Source: Oikopleura dioica
Taxonomy: Eukaryota > Chordata > Appendicularia > Copelata > Oikopleuridae
DNA: 64,000 nucleotides
Assembly (NCBI GenBank): GCA_907165135.1
Contig: OU015569.1
Span: forward strand, 12,400,501 to 12,464,500
Reading direction: 5' to 3'
The notes under the pieces were generated by a model. That model did no database searches and was not told the origin of the DNA. It saw nothing but the letters and a program-made list of their open reading frames with translations. Below are positions 54,032 to 63,876 of this stretch, in pieces (within the stretch, counting starts at the first letter, position 1; every line of letters starts with the position of its first letter). Made by a program: the position numbers and the translations under genes.

Positions 54032-54418
54032 TTAGTTTTCGTCAGTGCATTCTGAAGATATACAGCTGCATTCCTTGGCGACTGTAAGCTCGTATGTGAA
54101 TGATGAGCCGTCTGGGCAAATGATATCGACGAGCTTTGTATCGGTCTCGGTGCAGATGCAGCAAGAGCATTGCTTATGGTATTTGTTCATGGCTTCTGAC
54201 CAGATAGAAGTTGAAGTGCATTCACCAGAGCAAAGAGTCATCTCGACGACCTCCTTGGAGATGCATCCATCAGCTTCGACGTAGTCGGTGTAGTCGACCT
54301 TGACGCCGCATCCAGAAGTTGTTTCTCGCTCGCAAGTGTCTTTAGCTTTGAGCTCCAGTTCGAGAAAAAAAGTATCTGTAGCTTGGTTTTCCTCCCTCTC
54401 TTTCACTCTGGGTCTCAA
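54032..54418 (-). CDS. C-terminal cystine-knot (mucin/VWF-type) exon
   Basis: The minus frame contains 14 or more Cys with CTCK spacing: DTCERETTSGCGVKVDYTD, then ADGCISKEVVEMTLCSGECT, then HKQCSCCICTETDTKLVDI, then ICPDGSSF and KECSCISSEC, ending at a stop. CTCK domains close mucins and von Willebrand-type proteins and make disulfide dimers. Upstream exons are absent: the 5' side runs into the inverted duplication at 54331, whose other arm repeats the start of this exon near 56580-56630. It is probably the truncated 3' end of a mucin-like gene, cut by the rearrangement. Confidence 0.65.
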   Translation of the reverse strand: MRPRVKEREENQATDTFFLELELKAKDTCERETTSGCGVKVDYTDYVEADGCISKEVVEMTLCSGECTSTSIWSEAMNKYHKQCSCCICTETDTKLVDIICPDGSSFTYELTVAKECSCISSECTDEN

Positions 54419-54928
54419 TACTCAATATATATTTATAAATTATTATTAATAAAATCGAGATTCAAAACGTTTGATTTTCAAGTCCTAAGTGAAATTTACT
54501 CAGGGTTTGATAAACTTTATCGGATCAAGGATCAGGTTTTCTTTTATTGTGATTCTCAATTTTACACAGGCCCGGGCCTCTTTACTTGGGACTCCTGAGT
54601 CACGTGGTTTTAACACAGGACAGGTTGCAGAGCCAAGTTCCTGCTCAGACTCGTATTTTTTGGCACAATCTATTTCGGCAGGAGAAAACGACAGTTTTGC
54701 AGGTAAATTCGACTTCTGAAGCACAGTTACAGTTGCTTTCTGATTTGCGCGTTTCTCTCGTTCGTCGGGGTCTTCTCCGGGTCGATTTTTGCCGCAACCC
54801 TCGTTTCCTCCTTGATTTCAATCACTTATTTATTTCACGCTTTTTGGAAAAAAGTTACCGTCGGGCGCATTCTCCGTCCGTAGAGCCGGTACTCCCCGAG
54901 AAACTCTTTTATTGACACTTCAAAAGCT

Positions 54929-55290
54929 CTAAAAATTAAAAACAACTTTCGCTAGAAAATTAAAATACTCGAAATGAATTCTCTCCTCCTCGTTGTTTGG
55001 CAACATGACTTTGAAGATGCTCTGGAGTTCTTCTTCTGAAGTGAGCGGCAGGATCTCTTTGAAAGCTCTCTTGACGTCCGCGAAGGAGAGGAAGCCGTCT
55101 TTGTCCTTGTCGAAGTAGTCGAAGATCAGCTTCATCTCGCAATCTGCGACTTTGCTTACTAAAGTGCAGCTGGAAAAAGAAACTGACCTGAGTAATCGTC
55201 GGTGGAAATAATGTCCATATCAAAATGGCGCGATTTGATCACGTGCGCCCATTTGTTCTTCTTCGGCGAGTTGGTCAACTGCTACAAATG
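54929..55290 (-). CDS. EF-hand protein, terminal exons
   Basis: An exon ending near 55190 reads QLTNSPKKNKWAHVIKSRHF then DMDIISTDDYS. A 51-nt intron (GTCAGT...CGCAG) leads to DCEMKLIFDYFDKDKDGFLS with a complete EF-hand calcium loop (DKDKDGFLSFAD), then a second, degenerate helix pair and the stop at 54929. Earlier exons were not identified, so family and function are open. The exons lie in the spacer of the inverted duplication and may be a captured fragment. Confidence 0.5.
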
Positions 55291-55299
55291 CGCATTAAC

Positions 55300-55800
55300 C
55301 TCAAACTCGCCATACTGTATATTTTCTTAAACGCTTCGTTTTACTCTTGCATCATGTAAGAAGCAAGCGTCAACGCAGATTTTGATGGTCAAAAGAAAAT
55401 TTCAACTCTTCTCTTTTTCTCACGAATAAAGAAGAAAAGAAGCTTCTCCTTCGAAAGAAGTAAGGTTCGGTGCATCTTACTGAAGACGGGCGAGTGGCGG
55501 CAGGCTTATTTTCCATCTGCGACATAGTCGGGCGATTATCTCCTCTGAATGCAAATCTGAGTTGCCGTTTCTAACTGTGACAGCTTGCAGCAGAACAGGT
55601 CATCTTCTGGGGAGTGTTGGTTTGTCAATCTCTCTGCCATGAATAAAACAAAGGACGAAATGGCGCCTTCGGAATCAACAGGATTTCGCTCTGAATGCTT
55701 AATCCGATGGAAGCGATCCTCTCATTAGCCTGGCTTTTACTCTCGCGATTTGCGATTGAGCACAAATCTACATTTTCCCTACAGTCCTTCAACTCGATGA
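55300..55800. other. No gene recognised
   Basis: Unique-looking sequence within the spacer of the inverted duplication; no open frame, splice signal or known repeat stands out. Confidence 0.4.
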
Positions 55801-55814
55801 ATGCTGCTATGAAT

Positions 55815-56005
55815 ATAATTGGTTACAGTGGGATATCATTTTCAAGCGTCCGATAGACTCTTGAGCCCTGCCGAATTCGAAGCTGACGTGGACGACATTG
55901 ACAACAACGCGGAAATCAAAACCTCGGCGAAGAAGTTGCGAATGGATCAAAGCGGAATGGTGCGATTCAAAGGATACTGAGCTTGGGTCCGCTGGAATAT
56001 AAGCT
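55815..56005 (+). repeat. Dispersed coding fragment, copy 2
   Basis: It repeats 40880-41060, with an extra upstream piece (PAEFEADVDDIDNNAEIKTS) and a stop after RFKGY where copy 1 reads on. Both share the upstream GTGGGATATCATTT. It abuts the right arm of the inverted duplication. Confidence 0.72.
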
Positions 56006-56742
56006 ACATAACTTATGGGCGATGACGAAGAAAAGCGAGTCCTTCTCCATTCTTAAAATAAAAGAGTTTCTCGGGGAGTACCGGCTCTACGGACGGAGAA
56101 TGCGCCCCATGGTAACTTTTCTCCAAAAAGTGTGAAATAAATAAGTGATTGAAATCAAGGAGGAAACGAGGGTTGTGGCAACAATCGACCCGGAAAAGAC
56201 CCCGACTATTAGTCTCGTTAAACGGGGAAACGCGCAAATCAGAAAGCAACTGTAACTGCTTCAGAAGTCGAATTTACCTGCAAAACTGTCGTTTTCTCCT
56301 GCCGAAATAGATTGTGCCAAAAAATACGAGTCTGAGCAGGAACTTGGCTCTGCAACCCTTCCTGAGTTAAAACCACCTGAGTCAGGAATCCCGATTTAAG
56401 AGGCCCTGGCCTGTGTAAATAAAAGAAAACCTGAGTTTCCTTTATCCTGAGTTTATCAAACCCTGAGTAAGTTTCACTCAGGACTTGAAAATCAAAAGTT
56501 TCGAATCTCGATTTTATTAATAATAATTTATAAATATATATTTAGTATTGAGATACAGAGTGAAAGAGAGGGAGGAAAACGAAGCTACAGATACTTTTTT
56601 TTCGAACTGGAGCTCAAAGCTAAAGACGCTAGTCAATCTTTTTTTGAAGACGCAATTTCTAGCAGGTGGCAAGTGGTTTAGGTAAAAACGAAAAACATAT
56701 TTTGTGCGGCGATTTGACAGATAAATAAATTGACTAGTACAG

Positions 56743-58374
56743 TCATAGTTTCGAAGGCGACCCGGCGGCGAACGAGTTTGGCAAGAGATCTTTTTTGGGT
56801 TTGGCAGGTAACGAGTACAAATACACGGCGCAGATTACCAGCGCCGCGCCTGTCACAAACGAACTCTGTCATTTCAGTTCAACACATTTTCAAAAGATGG
56901 ATTCATTAAGACGAGAAGCCCTAACAGAAAGAGCACAAGGCTGTGTATTGAACTGTGCCTGTATTTGGAAGCCGAAGAAGATGACGGAAAGGATGGTGGA
57001 GACGATGATGGCTATGCTGGTTGCGAAGCCCTTGACAATGTTGTCCGCGTACTTGATGACGACGGCGATCAACAGGCCCCCGAAAGCCTGGTTGAAGACC
57101 ACAGCCAGGGCGATGCCGTTGAAGCCAAAGAAAATTCCCTGAAACAGTCTTTAGCGCGAGAAATAGAAGAAAAACCGAGAACGATGAACTCGGCTTTTTG
57201 AATTGTTAATTTTTCTAAAAAGAAGAGTCGCTTACTTTTTTGGCAATTTGTTCTCCGTCTTTGGCGATCATTCCAATTCCGGCGAGAACAGCGGCAAAGA
57301 GGCCGAGCTGTATGTTCCTCAGCCAAATGGAGACTTGTCCCGTCTTGAGGATTTTCTCAAGGTAGACGCCGGCGAAGCCAGAAAAGAGGCAGGAAATGAG
57401 GACTGCGGAGAAGCCAACGAGCCGGTTTTGCGAAGCGGGATCGACGGAGGACTCGCTCGTTTCGTGGCTTTGGACGATCGCCACGCCAAGAAAGAGAAGC
57501 AGCATCGAAATCCACTGCGTCCGCGAGAGCTGTTTCTTCAGCAGGGCGACGGAGAAGAGAGCAGTCGTCAGGATTTTCAGCTGGTAAGAAACTGAAAACA
57601 TCGATTTGACTTTTTACTTCTTGATTTAAAAAACGGGTGACACTATTTATATGATCAAGGAAACGCTCGCGGAGCCAGCTGAGCTCGGCAACCTGAGTGG
57701 AAAACCTGAGTCAGGGTTCTAAAAGAATAGAATGAAAAGCCTCGTAGCGGCTTTTTTTTATAAAAACGAAGCCGCGAAGCGGCTTCGCTAGTTAAAGTAA
57801 TTCATTGAGTTGGTAACTGGCGAAGACGCTACGCGGCTTTTCATTTTACTCTTTTAGAACCCTGACTCAGGTTTTTTACTCAGGTTGTCGAGCCCAGCCA
57901 CTCAGCAATAAACTTGCTCAAACAAAAACCGAAAAATCAAGTAGTTTAAAGTACCTTGAAAGGTAGCTGCTGGAAGATTGGAAACCGCCAGATAAAGCAG
58001 GTTGTTCTGGACTGTGTAGATGAAGCTGGGAACGGCGACTTTGAGCGTGTCCCAGGGCCGGTTGATGATCTCGCTGCTGATTTCGCCGTAGAAAGAGAGC
58101 ACATTGCACTAGAACGGTTTGAGCTTAGGCGAGAAAGGCTGGAAAGGTACCTTGTGGCTGCCGACGAGGAGAATCAAAGAAGAAGCGACGATTTTTAAGA
58201 TTTCGCAAAAGAACACTGCTGCGGTATTGAAGAACTTGTCTCCCTAAAACTTTGCTAAGGAGATGTTTTTAAATAGAGAATTACCTCGTCTGTTCGTGCT
58301 TTGCGCATCGTGAGCACCAGGGAGGCATTTTGAGCGACTAAAAGGACGAGGGCGAGCGTCTTGACCCATCCCAT
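56743..58374 (-). CDS. SLC35A3: SLC35A-type nucleotide-sugar transporter
   Basis: A Golgi antiporter importing a UDP-sugar or CMP-sialic acid in exchange for the monophosphate. The start [12 protein letters not shown] (58374) follows a TTTTCAG acceptor 11 nt upstream, which could be a trans-splice site or a 5' UTR intron. Exons give [173 protein letters not shown], and a last span before [10 protein letters not shown]. All ten spans are present and motif order matches SLC35A1/A2/A3; A3 (UDP-GlcNAc) is the closest by eye. A family A MITE sits in the intron at 57602-57950. Confidence 0.92.
57680..57896. mobile_element. Family A MITE in the SLC35A intron
   Basis: CTGAGCTCGGCAACCTGAG at the left and GGTTGTCGAGCCCAG at the right, with GCCGC/GCGGC hairpins between. 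Confidence 0.83.
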
Positions 58375-58679
58375 CCCGCTCGAGTCTGAAAACAAAATTC
58401 TCGTTTTTTTAATTTTGCGCGAAAAAGGGAAAAAAGCTTGCGGCGATTATAAAGTTTTACAAAGCGTAAAGAATAAAAATTCAGGAGCGCTTTTGAAGCA
58501 TTCTCACGCCTCTTTTATTTTTTATTTTGACTTTTGATTTTTAATTAATAAAAAATCAGTCCAATTTACCAGAAATAAAAATAAATCTAGCTGAAAATTC
58601 GGCAAAGCCAGATCGTTTCTAAAAAAGCCGCTGTGCGGCTAAAAATGCTGGGACCGGATTCTACACGGATTTTCGAGTC

Positions 58680-58890
58680 CTGAGCTCGGCAGCCTGTTTA
58701 GAAAACCTGAGTCAGGTTCTGATGAGCCAAAATGAAGCCGCAAAGCCGTTTCGCTAATCTAAAAATAGATTAAGTAAGTTGTGTTGCAAAGCGGCTTTGC
58801 GGCTTTATTTTTCAAAAAGCCGCCACGCGGCTTTTCAATTTAACTCTTCAGAACCTGACTCATGTTTTCTACGCAGGATACCGAGTCCAG
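58680..58890. mobile_element. Family A MITE upstream of SLC35A
   Basis: CTGAGCTCGGCAGCCTGTTT at the left and GGATACCGAGTCCAG at the right, with internal GCCGC/GCGGC hairpins. No gene is seen between 58400 and 59820. Confidence 0.8.
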
Positions 58891-59189
58891 AAGTCGAGTA
58901 AAATCGCTACCTTTGTGGGAATTCATTTTCTGTCAATTTCGGATTCTCTCTCGCTGCGCGTTTTTTATCTTATTTTTAATCTTATTTAATTTGGCAAGTG
59001 AGTCAACTCAGATGCCTTCATCTTTGGGTCAGGAAAAAATGTACGCGAGATGTCCGATTCTGTAGGCCTGCGGGCAGACTCAAAAGTCTACTGCAGAAGA
59101 AAAAATCCGATTAGAGCGAATCGGTCAGCCTTTTTTCCAAAGTCGGGGATCTTATCTTGCGCGGATCTGCTTCTTTTTATCCGATTTTA

Positions 59190-59610
59190 AAAGTATTCAA
59201 TAATTTATTTTCTTTAAAAAATAATTGAAAATAATGAGTGTTATTGATGATTTTTAATCAGATTTTATTTTTTTTTAATAAAAAATATTAAATAATTATT
59301 TTTAGAAAAAATGCCTTTTTAATAATTAATAAAGAAAAATAATACTAAATAATTAGTAATTATTATTTATTAAATAAAAATTGTGATTTATCAAATAATA
59401 ATTACTTATTATTTAATATTATTTTTCTTAATAACGAAAAATAACGTAAAATAAATATTTTTTCCTTAATAAATAATTTAATATTTTTTGTTTAATAGTT
59501 TGCGAGGAACTTTGAAAAATTTAATTAGTCATAAAAATATAATCCACGATTTCTAGAATTTCTGATAAAAATTTATCAATTGAACAGTTATCAATCAATT
59601 TTTCTCTTGA
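59190..59610. other. Extreme A/T stretch
   Basis: About 400 bp that is almost only A and T, with many AATTATT/TTAATAAT inverted runs. No gene. It could be a decayed palindrome or a matrix-attachment or replication-prone segment; nothing decides. Confidence 0.6.
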
Positions 59611-59821
59611 ACAGAAATAACTTCATTTTCTTCAAAAACGAGAAGCCGGGATTTTTCCCTTTTCTCGATTTTTATCATTTCCCTCGGCTCCCGATTGGGC
59701 GACCAATCAGCTGCGCGCTGATAAAAGCGGCCGTGGGAATTTGTAGAATTTAGCGAATTCGCGAAAAAGGGAACGGAAAAAGAAGACAAGAAAGAAAAAA
59801 GAGAGAAAAGAGAAGAAAATT

Positions 59822-60823
59822 ATGAAAATCGGCTGGTCGCTATTTGTGATTTTGGCAGTGACGAATTTTGGAGAAGGAAAGGCGAAATTGGCCTGCTGGG
59901 AAACTGAACGTAAGTAGCTTATCGGCTCGGCAACCTGTGTGGAAAACCTGAGTCAGGTTCTGAAGGGCTAGTAGCGGCTTTTTTGAATACGAAGCCGCTG
60001 TCGGTATCAGGATCTTTGTCTAAATACTGGCGAAGTGAGGTCTCTTCAGAACCTGACTCAGGTTCCCACACAGGTTTCACATTTTTTCTAAATCAAATTA
60101 AAAACTCACCAGATATTCGAGGAGGAGAATATGCCATCTCTGAGATTTCTTAATTTCCCGAATTTATCAAAAAAAAAATAATTATTTTCAATTTATTTTC
60201 TTCGAAGTTTGTGGAAAATAATCTAGAAATAAATTCAACTTTTAGGCTTCGAAATCGAGAACGCGTGCCGTGCCTGCCGCAGCAAAGGAGACAATCAACG
60301 CATTTGCGCAGAAACTGGCTTCATCGAAAAGGTTTCTTTCAATTTCAGTCTCTGCAACTCGGCGAATTGAACTCGCTTTTTCCCACAAGAGTTACGTTCC
60401 CAGCTTGACTCTGGGCTCAGCAGGCTGTGTAGAAAGCCTGAGTCAGGGTCTGAAATGAAAAGCCGCGCAGCGGCTTTTCTTGAAACGAAGCCGCGAAGCG
60501 GCTTCGCTAATATTACTATTACACTCTATCAAAAACTCTGGCGAATTTAGCTTTTCAATATATAAACACTGACGTAGGTGTTTTTAGGTGAAGTGCAACA
60601 GTGGCCAAATCGAGGCCCGTTCGTGCACCGAGCTGCCAGCAGACCAGAAAAAGAAATTCATCAAGTTTGAGCTGTTTTGCGCGCTTTTTGGAACCGGCTG
60701 CGGTAAGCTTAGATTTCCGGCTTTTTCGTCAATAAGTTTTCAGCGTATTTCACCTTCCAGCGCATGAGACAGCTCGACCGCGAGCACGATGAGCGAATCA
60801 AGAAACAACTTTCCTCTCTCTGA
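59822..60823 (+). CDS. JTB: JTB (jumping translocation breakpoint) family protein
   Basis: Exons 59822-59909, 60247-60331, 60588-60712 and 60744-60823 give 125 residues. Signal peptide MKIGWSLFVILAVTNFGEG is followed by the JTB ectodomain: LACWETERFEIENACRACRS, RICAETGFIEKVKCNSGQIE, SCTELPADQKKKFIKFEL, then a transmembrane stretch and the juxtamembrane RMRQLDREHDERIKKQLSSL. In vertebrate JTB the same points read CW..EF, C.PC, TGFVEQ, FKSCRS and RQRQLDR....VRKQIESI. JTB is a single-pass protein tied to mitochondria and cytokinesis. Introns 1 and 2 both carry family A MITEs. The next gene begins within about 150 nt on the same strand. Confidence 0.87.
59925..60078. mobile_element. Family A MITE in JTB intron 1
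   Basis: Left end ATCGGCTCGGCAACCTGTGT, right side GACTCAGGTTCCCACACAGG; the right terminus is truncated. Confidence 0.75.
60411..60555. mobile_element. Family A MITE fragment in JTB intron 2
   Basis: CTGGGCTCAGCAGGCTGTGT at the left with GCCGC/GCGGC hairpins; the right end is lost. Confidence 0.7.
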
Positions 60824-60890
60824 GTTTTCCAGCAACTACCAACCTCCTTTTCAAAACGTCATTTGCTTCTGTGTCTATTCTTCAAGTCTG

Positions 60891-60970
60891 GGCTCGGCAA
60901 GCTGTGAGACTCATATTAAATTTGTTTGAGGAACCTGACTCAGGTTTTTAAACAGTTTGCCGAGCCCAGC
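60891..60970. mobile_element. Short family A MITE between JTB and AP4M1-like
   Basis: CTGGGCTCGGCAAGCTGTGA at the left, TTTGCCGAGCCCAG at the right; flanks CTTCAAGT and CCTCAAGT form a one-mismatch 8-bp repeat. Confidence 0.82.
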
Positions 60971-63003
60971 CTCAAGTTGCAGTTCCAGCTCGCTTCTCCT
61001 TCATTTCGAGCTCGACGCTTCTGGCTGCTTCGATCTCTCGGCGGCGCAGGAAAAACGCTTCGACTCTCCAGACTCAAAATATCACTGCTCAAGAATGGAG
61101 AAGGACTCGCTTTTCTTCGTCATCGCCCACAACAAATGCTCTCTCGTCAATCTTGAGTCGCACGTCTCCTTCTTCAAATACTGTAAGTATTCATCTCTCC
61201 TCAAGGCCTTTTTTCTGGATTCCGATAGATCAAAGCAATGGGCAGCTCTCGGAATCACTCATCTTTTTCAGCCTTCGAGCTAACAGCTGGAGAGCGACTA
61301 ACAAGCGACTCTCTCGTCCGAAAGATCCACTTCGCCTACGAAATCCTGGCGAAGTACTTCCTCTTCGGCGCGCGTCAGGAATGCTCCCTTTCGAAAATCG
61401 CCGCCTCCTCCTTTTTTCGTCCAAACTCGACGGCTGTCTCGACCAAGCGCGGCTGGTTCGGCGCTCAAACCACCACCATTGCGCCCCTTTCTCCTCATGT
61501 CATGCTTTTTCTTCACGTATGTTAACCGAGACTCGAGGACGAATTAAAATTGATTTAGGAAGAGATGACTTTTCTGCTCAGCGCAAATCTAAATAATGTG
61601 CGAGTCACTGGAGCTCTCAATCTTCACTCCTCCTCGCTGCCCTCGCTCAGGTTCGAAAAAAGTAATTCCGCTTTTCAAAGCGTAATCTTTTGCTTCAGCA
61701 CTTGTTCCCTCGGAGTAGATCTGTCAGGGCGGCCGAATCTCGTTCCATCAGAAGACGTCTTCATCGACTTTACTTCTTCCTCCAGCGCGGCCAAGCTCGA
61801 CTGCTGTCTCAGCAACGAAAATCTATTTCTGGCGCGTTACGACGTCGAAAACATCTCCTGTCCTCTCAAACTCAAAGTCACGGTCAGAATTAGGTTCGTT
61901 TTCCTCCTGCGTGTTTTCGTGCACATTTTATTCTGTTAATCAATTTTTAGAGAAGCGGACAAGATCGTGGAGACGTCAATTTGTTGCAAAAGCGAGCTTC
62001 CGAAGAACGTGCGGATGCAAGAGTTGAAGCTTCGTTTTCAGCTTCCGGAAGGGACGGTCAACGCCATCCTCCTCGGCGGCGGAACATCGCTGCTGGCTTC
62101 TTTTTCGATGGAGAAGGAAACGAACGAAGGCATCTGGCAAGCGAAATCGCTCTTTGGCGGTGCTGAAGTCGACTCCACCATCTCCATCGCCGTTTCAACC
62201 GTCGACGACGTCCAAAGCATCAAAAGAAGACTCAATAACTTCGTCTGTTCTTTTCACGTCGAGGACTTTTCCTTCTTCAGGTAAAGTGTGGCCTCGAATA
62301 AGACTTAAAATGCCGTGCAGCTCAATTTTACGTAAACTCGAGTCTGGGCTCGGTAACCTGTCTAGAAAACCTGAGTCAGGCTTTGGAAGATCTTAAATCA
62401 AGAGCCGCGTCGCATGATTACAATTACGCTTTGCGGCTTTTCATCCAAGATCTTCCCAAGCCTGACTCAGGTTTTCTAGACAGGTTGCCGAGCTCAGACT
62501 CGATCCCGCAAACGGCTTCTATCTTAGAATCTAAGTAGATTTATTCTATCTAAAAATGTTTAACAGTCGAAATCTCGCGAATTTTTACTCTATAAAAAGT
62601 GCACCTTTTGCAAAAAAAGTGACAAAAGTGATAAGTGAAAGTGAGGTGATTTCCCAAAAAAGTGCACTTTAAGGTGCACCTTCAAAATGCTTTTTTCAAA
62701 AAAGTTTAAGGTGAAGTGAAAGTGCTAAAATTTCCCAAAAAGTGCACTTTTAGGTGCACCTTCAAAGTGGTCTTTTTGAAAGATTAAAAGGTGAGGTGGG
62801 TGAGGTGATAATTTCACTTTCGATCACTTTCCAAAAAGTGCACCCTAAAGTGAGGTGATTTCGAACCCTGTTTCAGGCTAGCAGTTTCCAAGTTCAAAAT
62901 CTGCGATCAATCGCGTTCGCCGATTCCCGTCGAGAGAAAAACGCGTCAGCGGCTTTCCTGCGCCAACGCTAGAATTAATCTGTACACCGAAAACACGCCT
63001 TAG
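60971..63003 (+). CDS. AP4M1: AP-4 mu-like adaptor subunit
   Basis: Mu subunits recognise tyrosine-type sorting signals in vesicle coats; AP-4 works at the trans-Golgi. Exons: to 61182, 61272-61516, 61559-61650, 61699-61893, 61951-62280, 62877-63003. A longin-like start contains KDSLFFVIAHNKCSLVNLES and LVRKIHFAYEILAKYFLFGA (AP4M1: LYLVVT...VALVYELLDEVLDYG). Then come SSFFRPNSTAVS and RGWFGAQTT (AP4M1: GLFGAETQ), MTFLLSANLNNVRVTGALNL (mu domain start), KSELPKNVRMQELKLRFQLP, GIWQAKSLFGGAEVDSTIS, and the end RLAVSKFKIC...RQRLSCANARINLYT. Match is by motif order only, so another mu-type protein is possible. The N-terminal exon with Met is not found. The last intron is swollen by a MITE and GTGCACCTT repeats. 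Confidence 0.62.
62343..62497. mobile_element. Family A MITE in the last AP4M1-like intron
   Basis: CTGGGCTCGGTAACCTGTCT at the left, GGTTGCCGAGCTCAG at the right; flanks ACTCGAGT and ACTCGATC form an imperfect 8-bp repeat. Confidence 0.83.
62580..62870. repeat. AAAGTGCACCTT-type diverged tandem repeats
   Basis: Four to five diverged units of about 70 bp carrying AAAAAGTGCAC, AAGGTGCACCTTC and GTGAGGTGAT. They fill the intron up to the splice acceptor at 62876. Confidence 0.8.
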
Positions 63004-63441
63004 TCCAGTAGTTCTTTCTCTTCTGTCCTTTTCATTCGCTTTACAACACTTGTACTTATATTTACCTGCTCTGCGAAAAATAACTTAGTGATGCGCTTCA
63101 TCAACTATTCAGTTCAATAAAAATAAATACATACAGATTCAAAAAAAGTATTCGCTCTTGAGTTCTCCTCTCTCTCAGAAAGAAATCAGCAGAAATAATG
63201 ATAGTTATTGTTAGTTTTTCTGCCCAATTTGGTGCAAGAATCGTTCGAAACTCGCTGCAGGGAAAAATGCTCCAGGCCGAGTTTTTGTTAAAAGGAGCAA
63301 TACAAGATGGAAGAGTTGTTTTGACGAGAGTGCTTTTTAGAATGTGTTTCCGGCTGGTGATTTTATAGTCCTTTCCCTTACTTCTGGCCTTGATAGCTTA
63401 GAAGAGACTCTCCCAACTTGTCCGTAGGAGAAACAAAAAAG

Positions 63442-63876
63442 ATGTCGCAGAGTGACAATTCGCCGCCTTTGCAAAATGCCCCGGTGAGTATGCTCGCTCA
63501 AACAATTATCAAGAGAATAGTGAGCTTCAGCTTCCAGTGAATGAAGCATCATCTTACTAGCTACCTGCCTAAAATGTTTTTCTTTCAGTCGCAGCAAGTG
63601 TACAATCTGAAGTTCTTGCCCTACCAGCCGTCGAACCAACGTCCGGCAAAGCAGCAAAAGACTAAGCGCCGCGAAAAAGACGGAAATGACGAGAATCCGC
63701 CGAACAAAGTGCGTCCGCGCTCATCGATGGATCCACCCGCCGTGCCGAGTCCACAGTCGCGGATGAAGAACTACTTTGGGAAGACGCGCACTTCCGTCTC
63801 AACTTCCCAGGCGAATCTCGACCTCCTCGGCAGCCGACGACTAAACAGGAAAACGGCCAAAGATAATCTAAACTAA
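63442..63876 (+). CDS. Small basic, Pro/Ser-rich protein
   Basis: Two exons, 63442-63483 and 63589-63876, joined by a GTGAGT...TTTCAG intron, give 109 residues from ATG 63442. The N-terminus is MSQSDNSPPLQNAP, followed by VYNLKFLPYQPSN, a Lys/Arg cluster (KQQKTKRREK), VRPRSSMDPPAVPSP and KNYFGKTRTSVSTS, ending KTAKDNLN. It is disordered-looking and nuclear-type in composition. No family was recognised. A likely polyadenylation signal AATAAA follows at about 63923. It is the third plus-strand gene after JTB and AP4M1-like, about 440 nt from the latter. Confidence 0.7.

Larger units (their letters stand above)
54331..56632. repeat. Inverted duplication, ~590-bp arms
   Basis: 54331-54917 and about 56040-56632 are inverted copies with scattered mismatches and small indels (for example GAGCCGGTACTCCCCGAGAA near 54881 and its complement near 56068). 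Both arms hold family A fragments. The ~1.1-kb spacer includes the EF-hand exon and a dispersed coding fragment. Confidence 0.9.
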
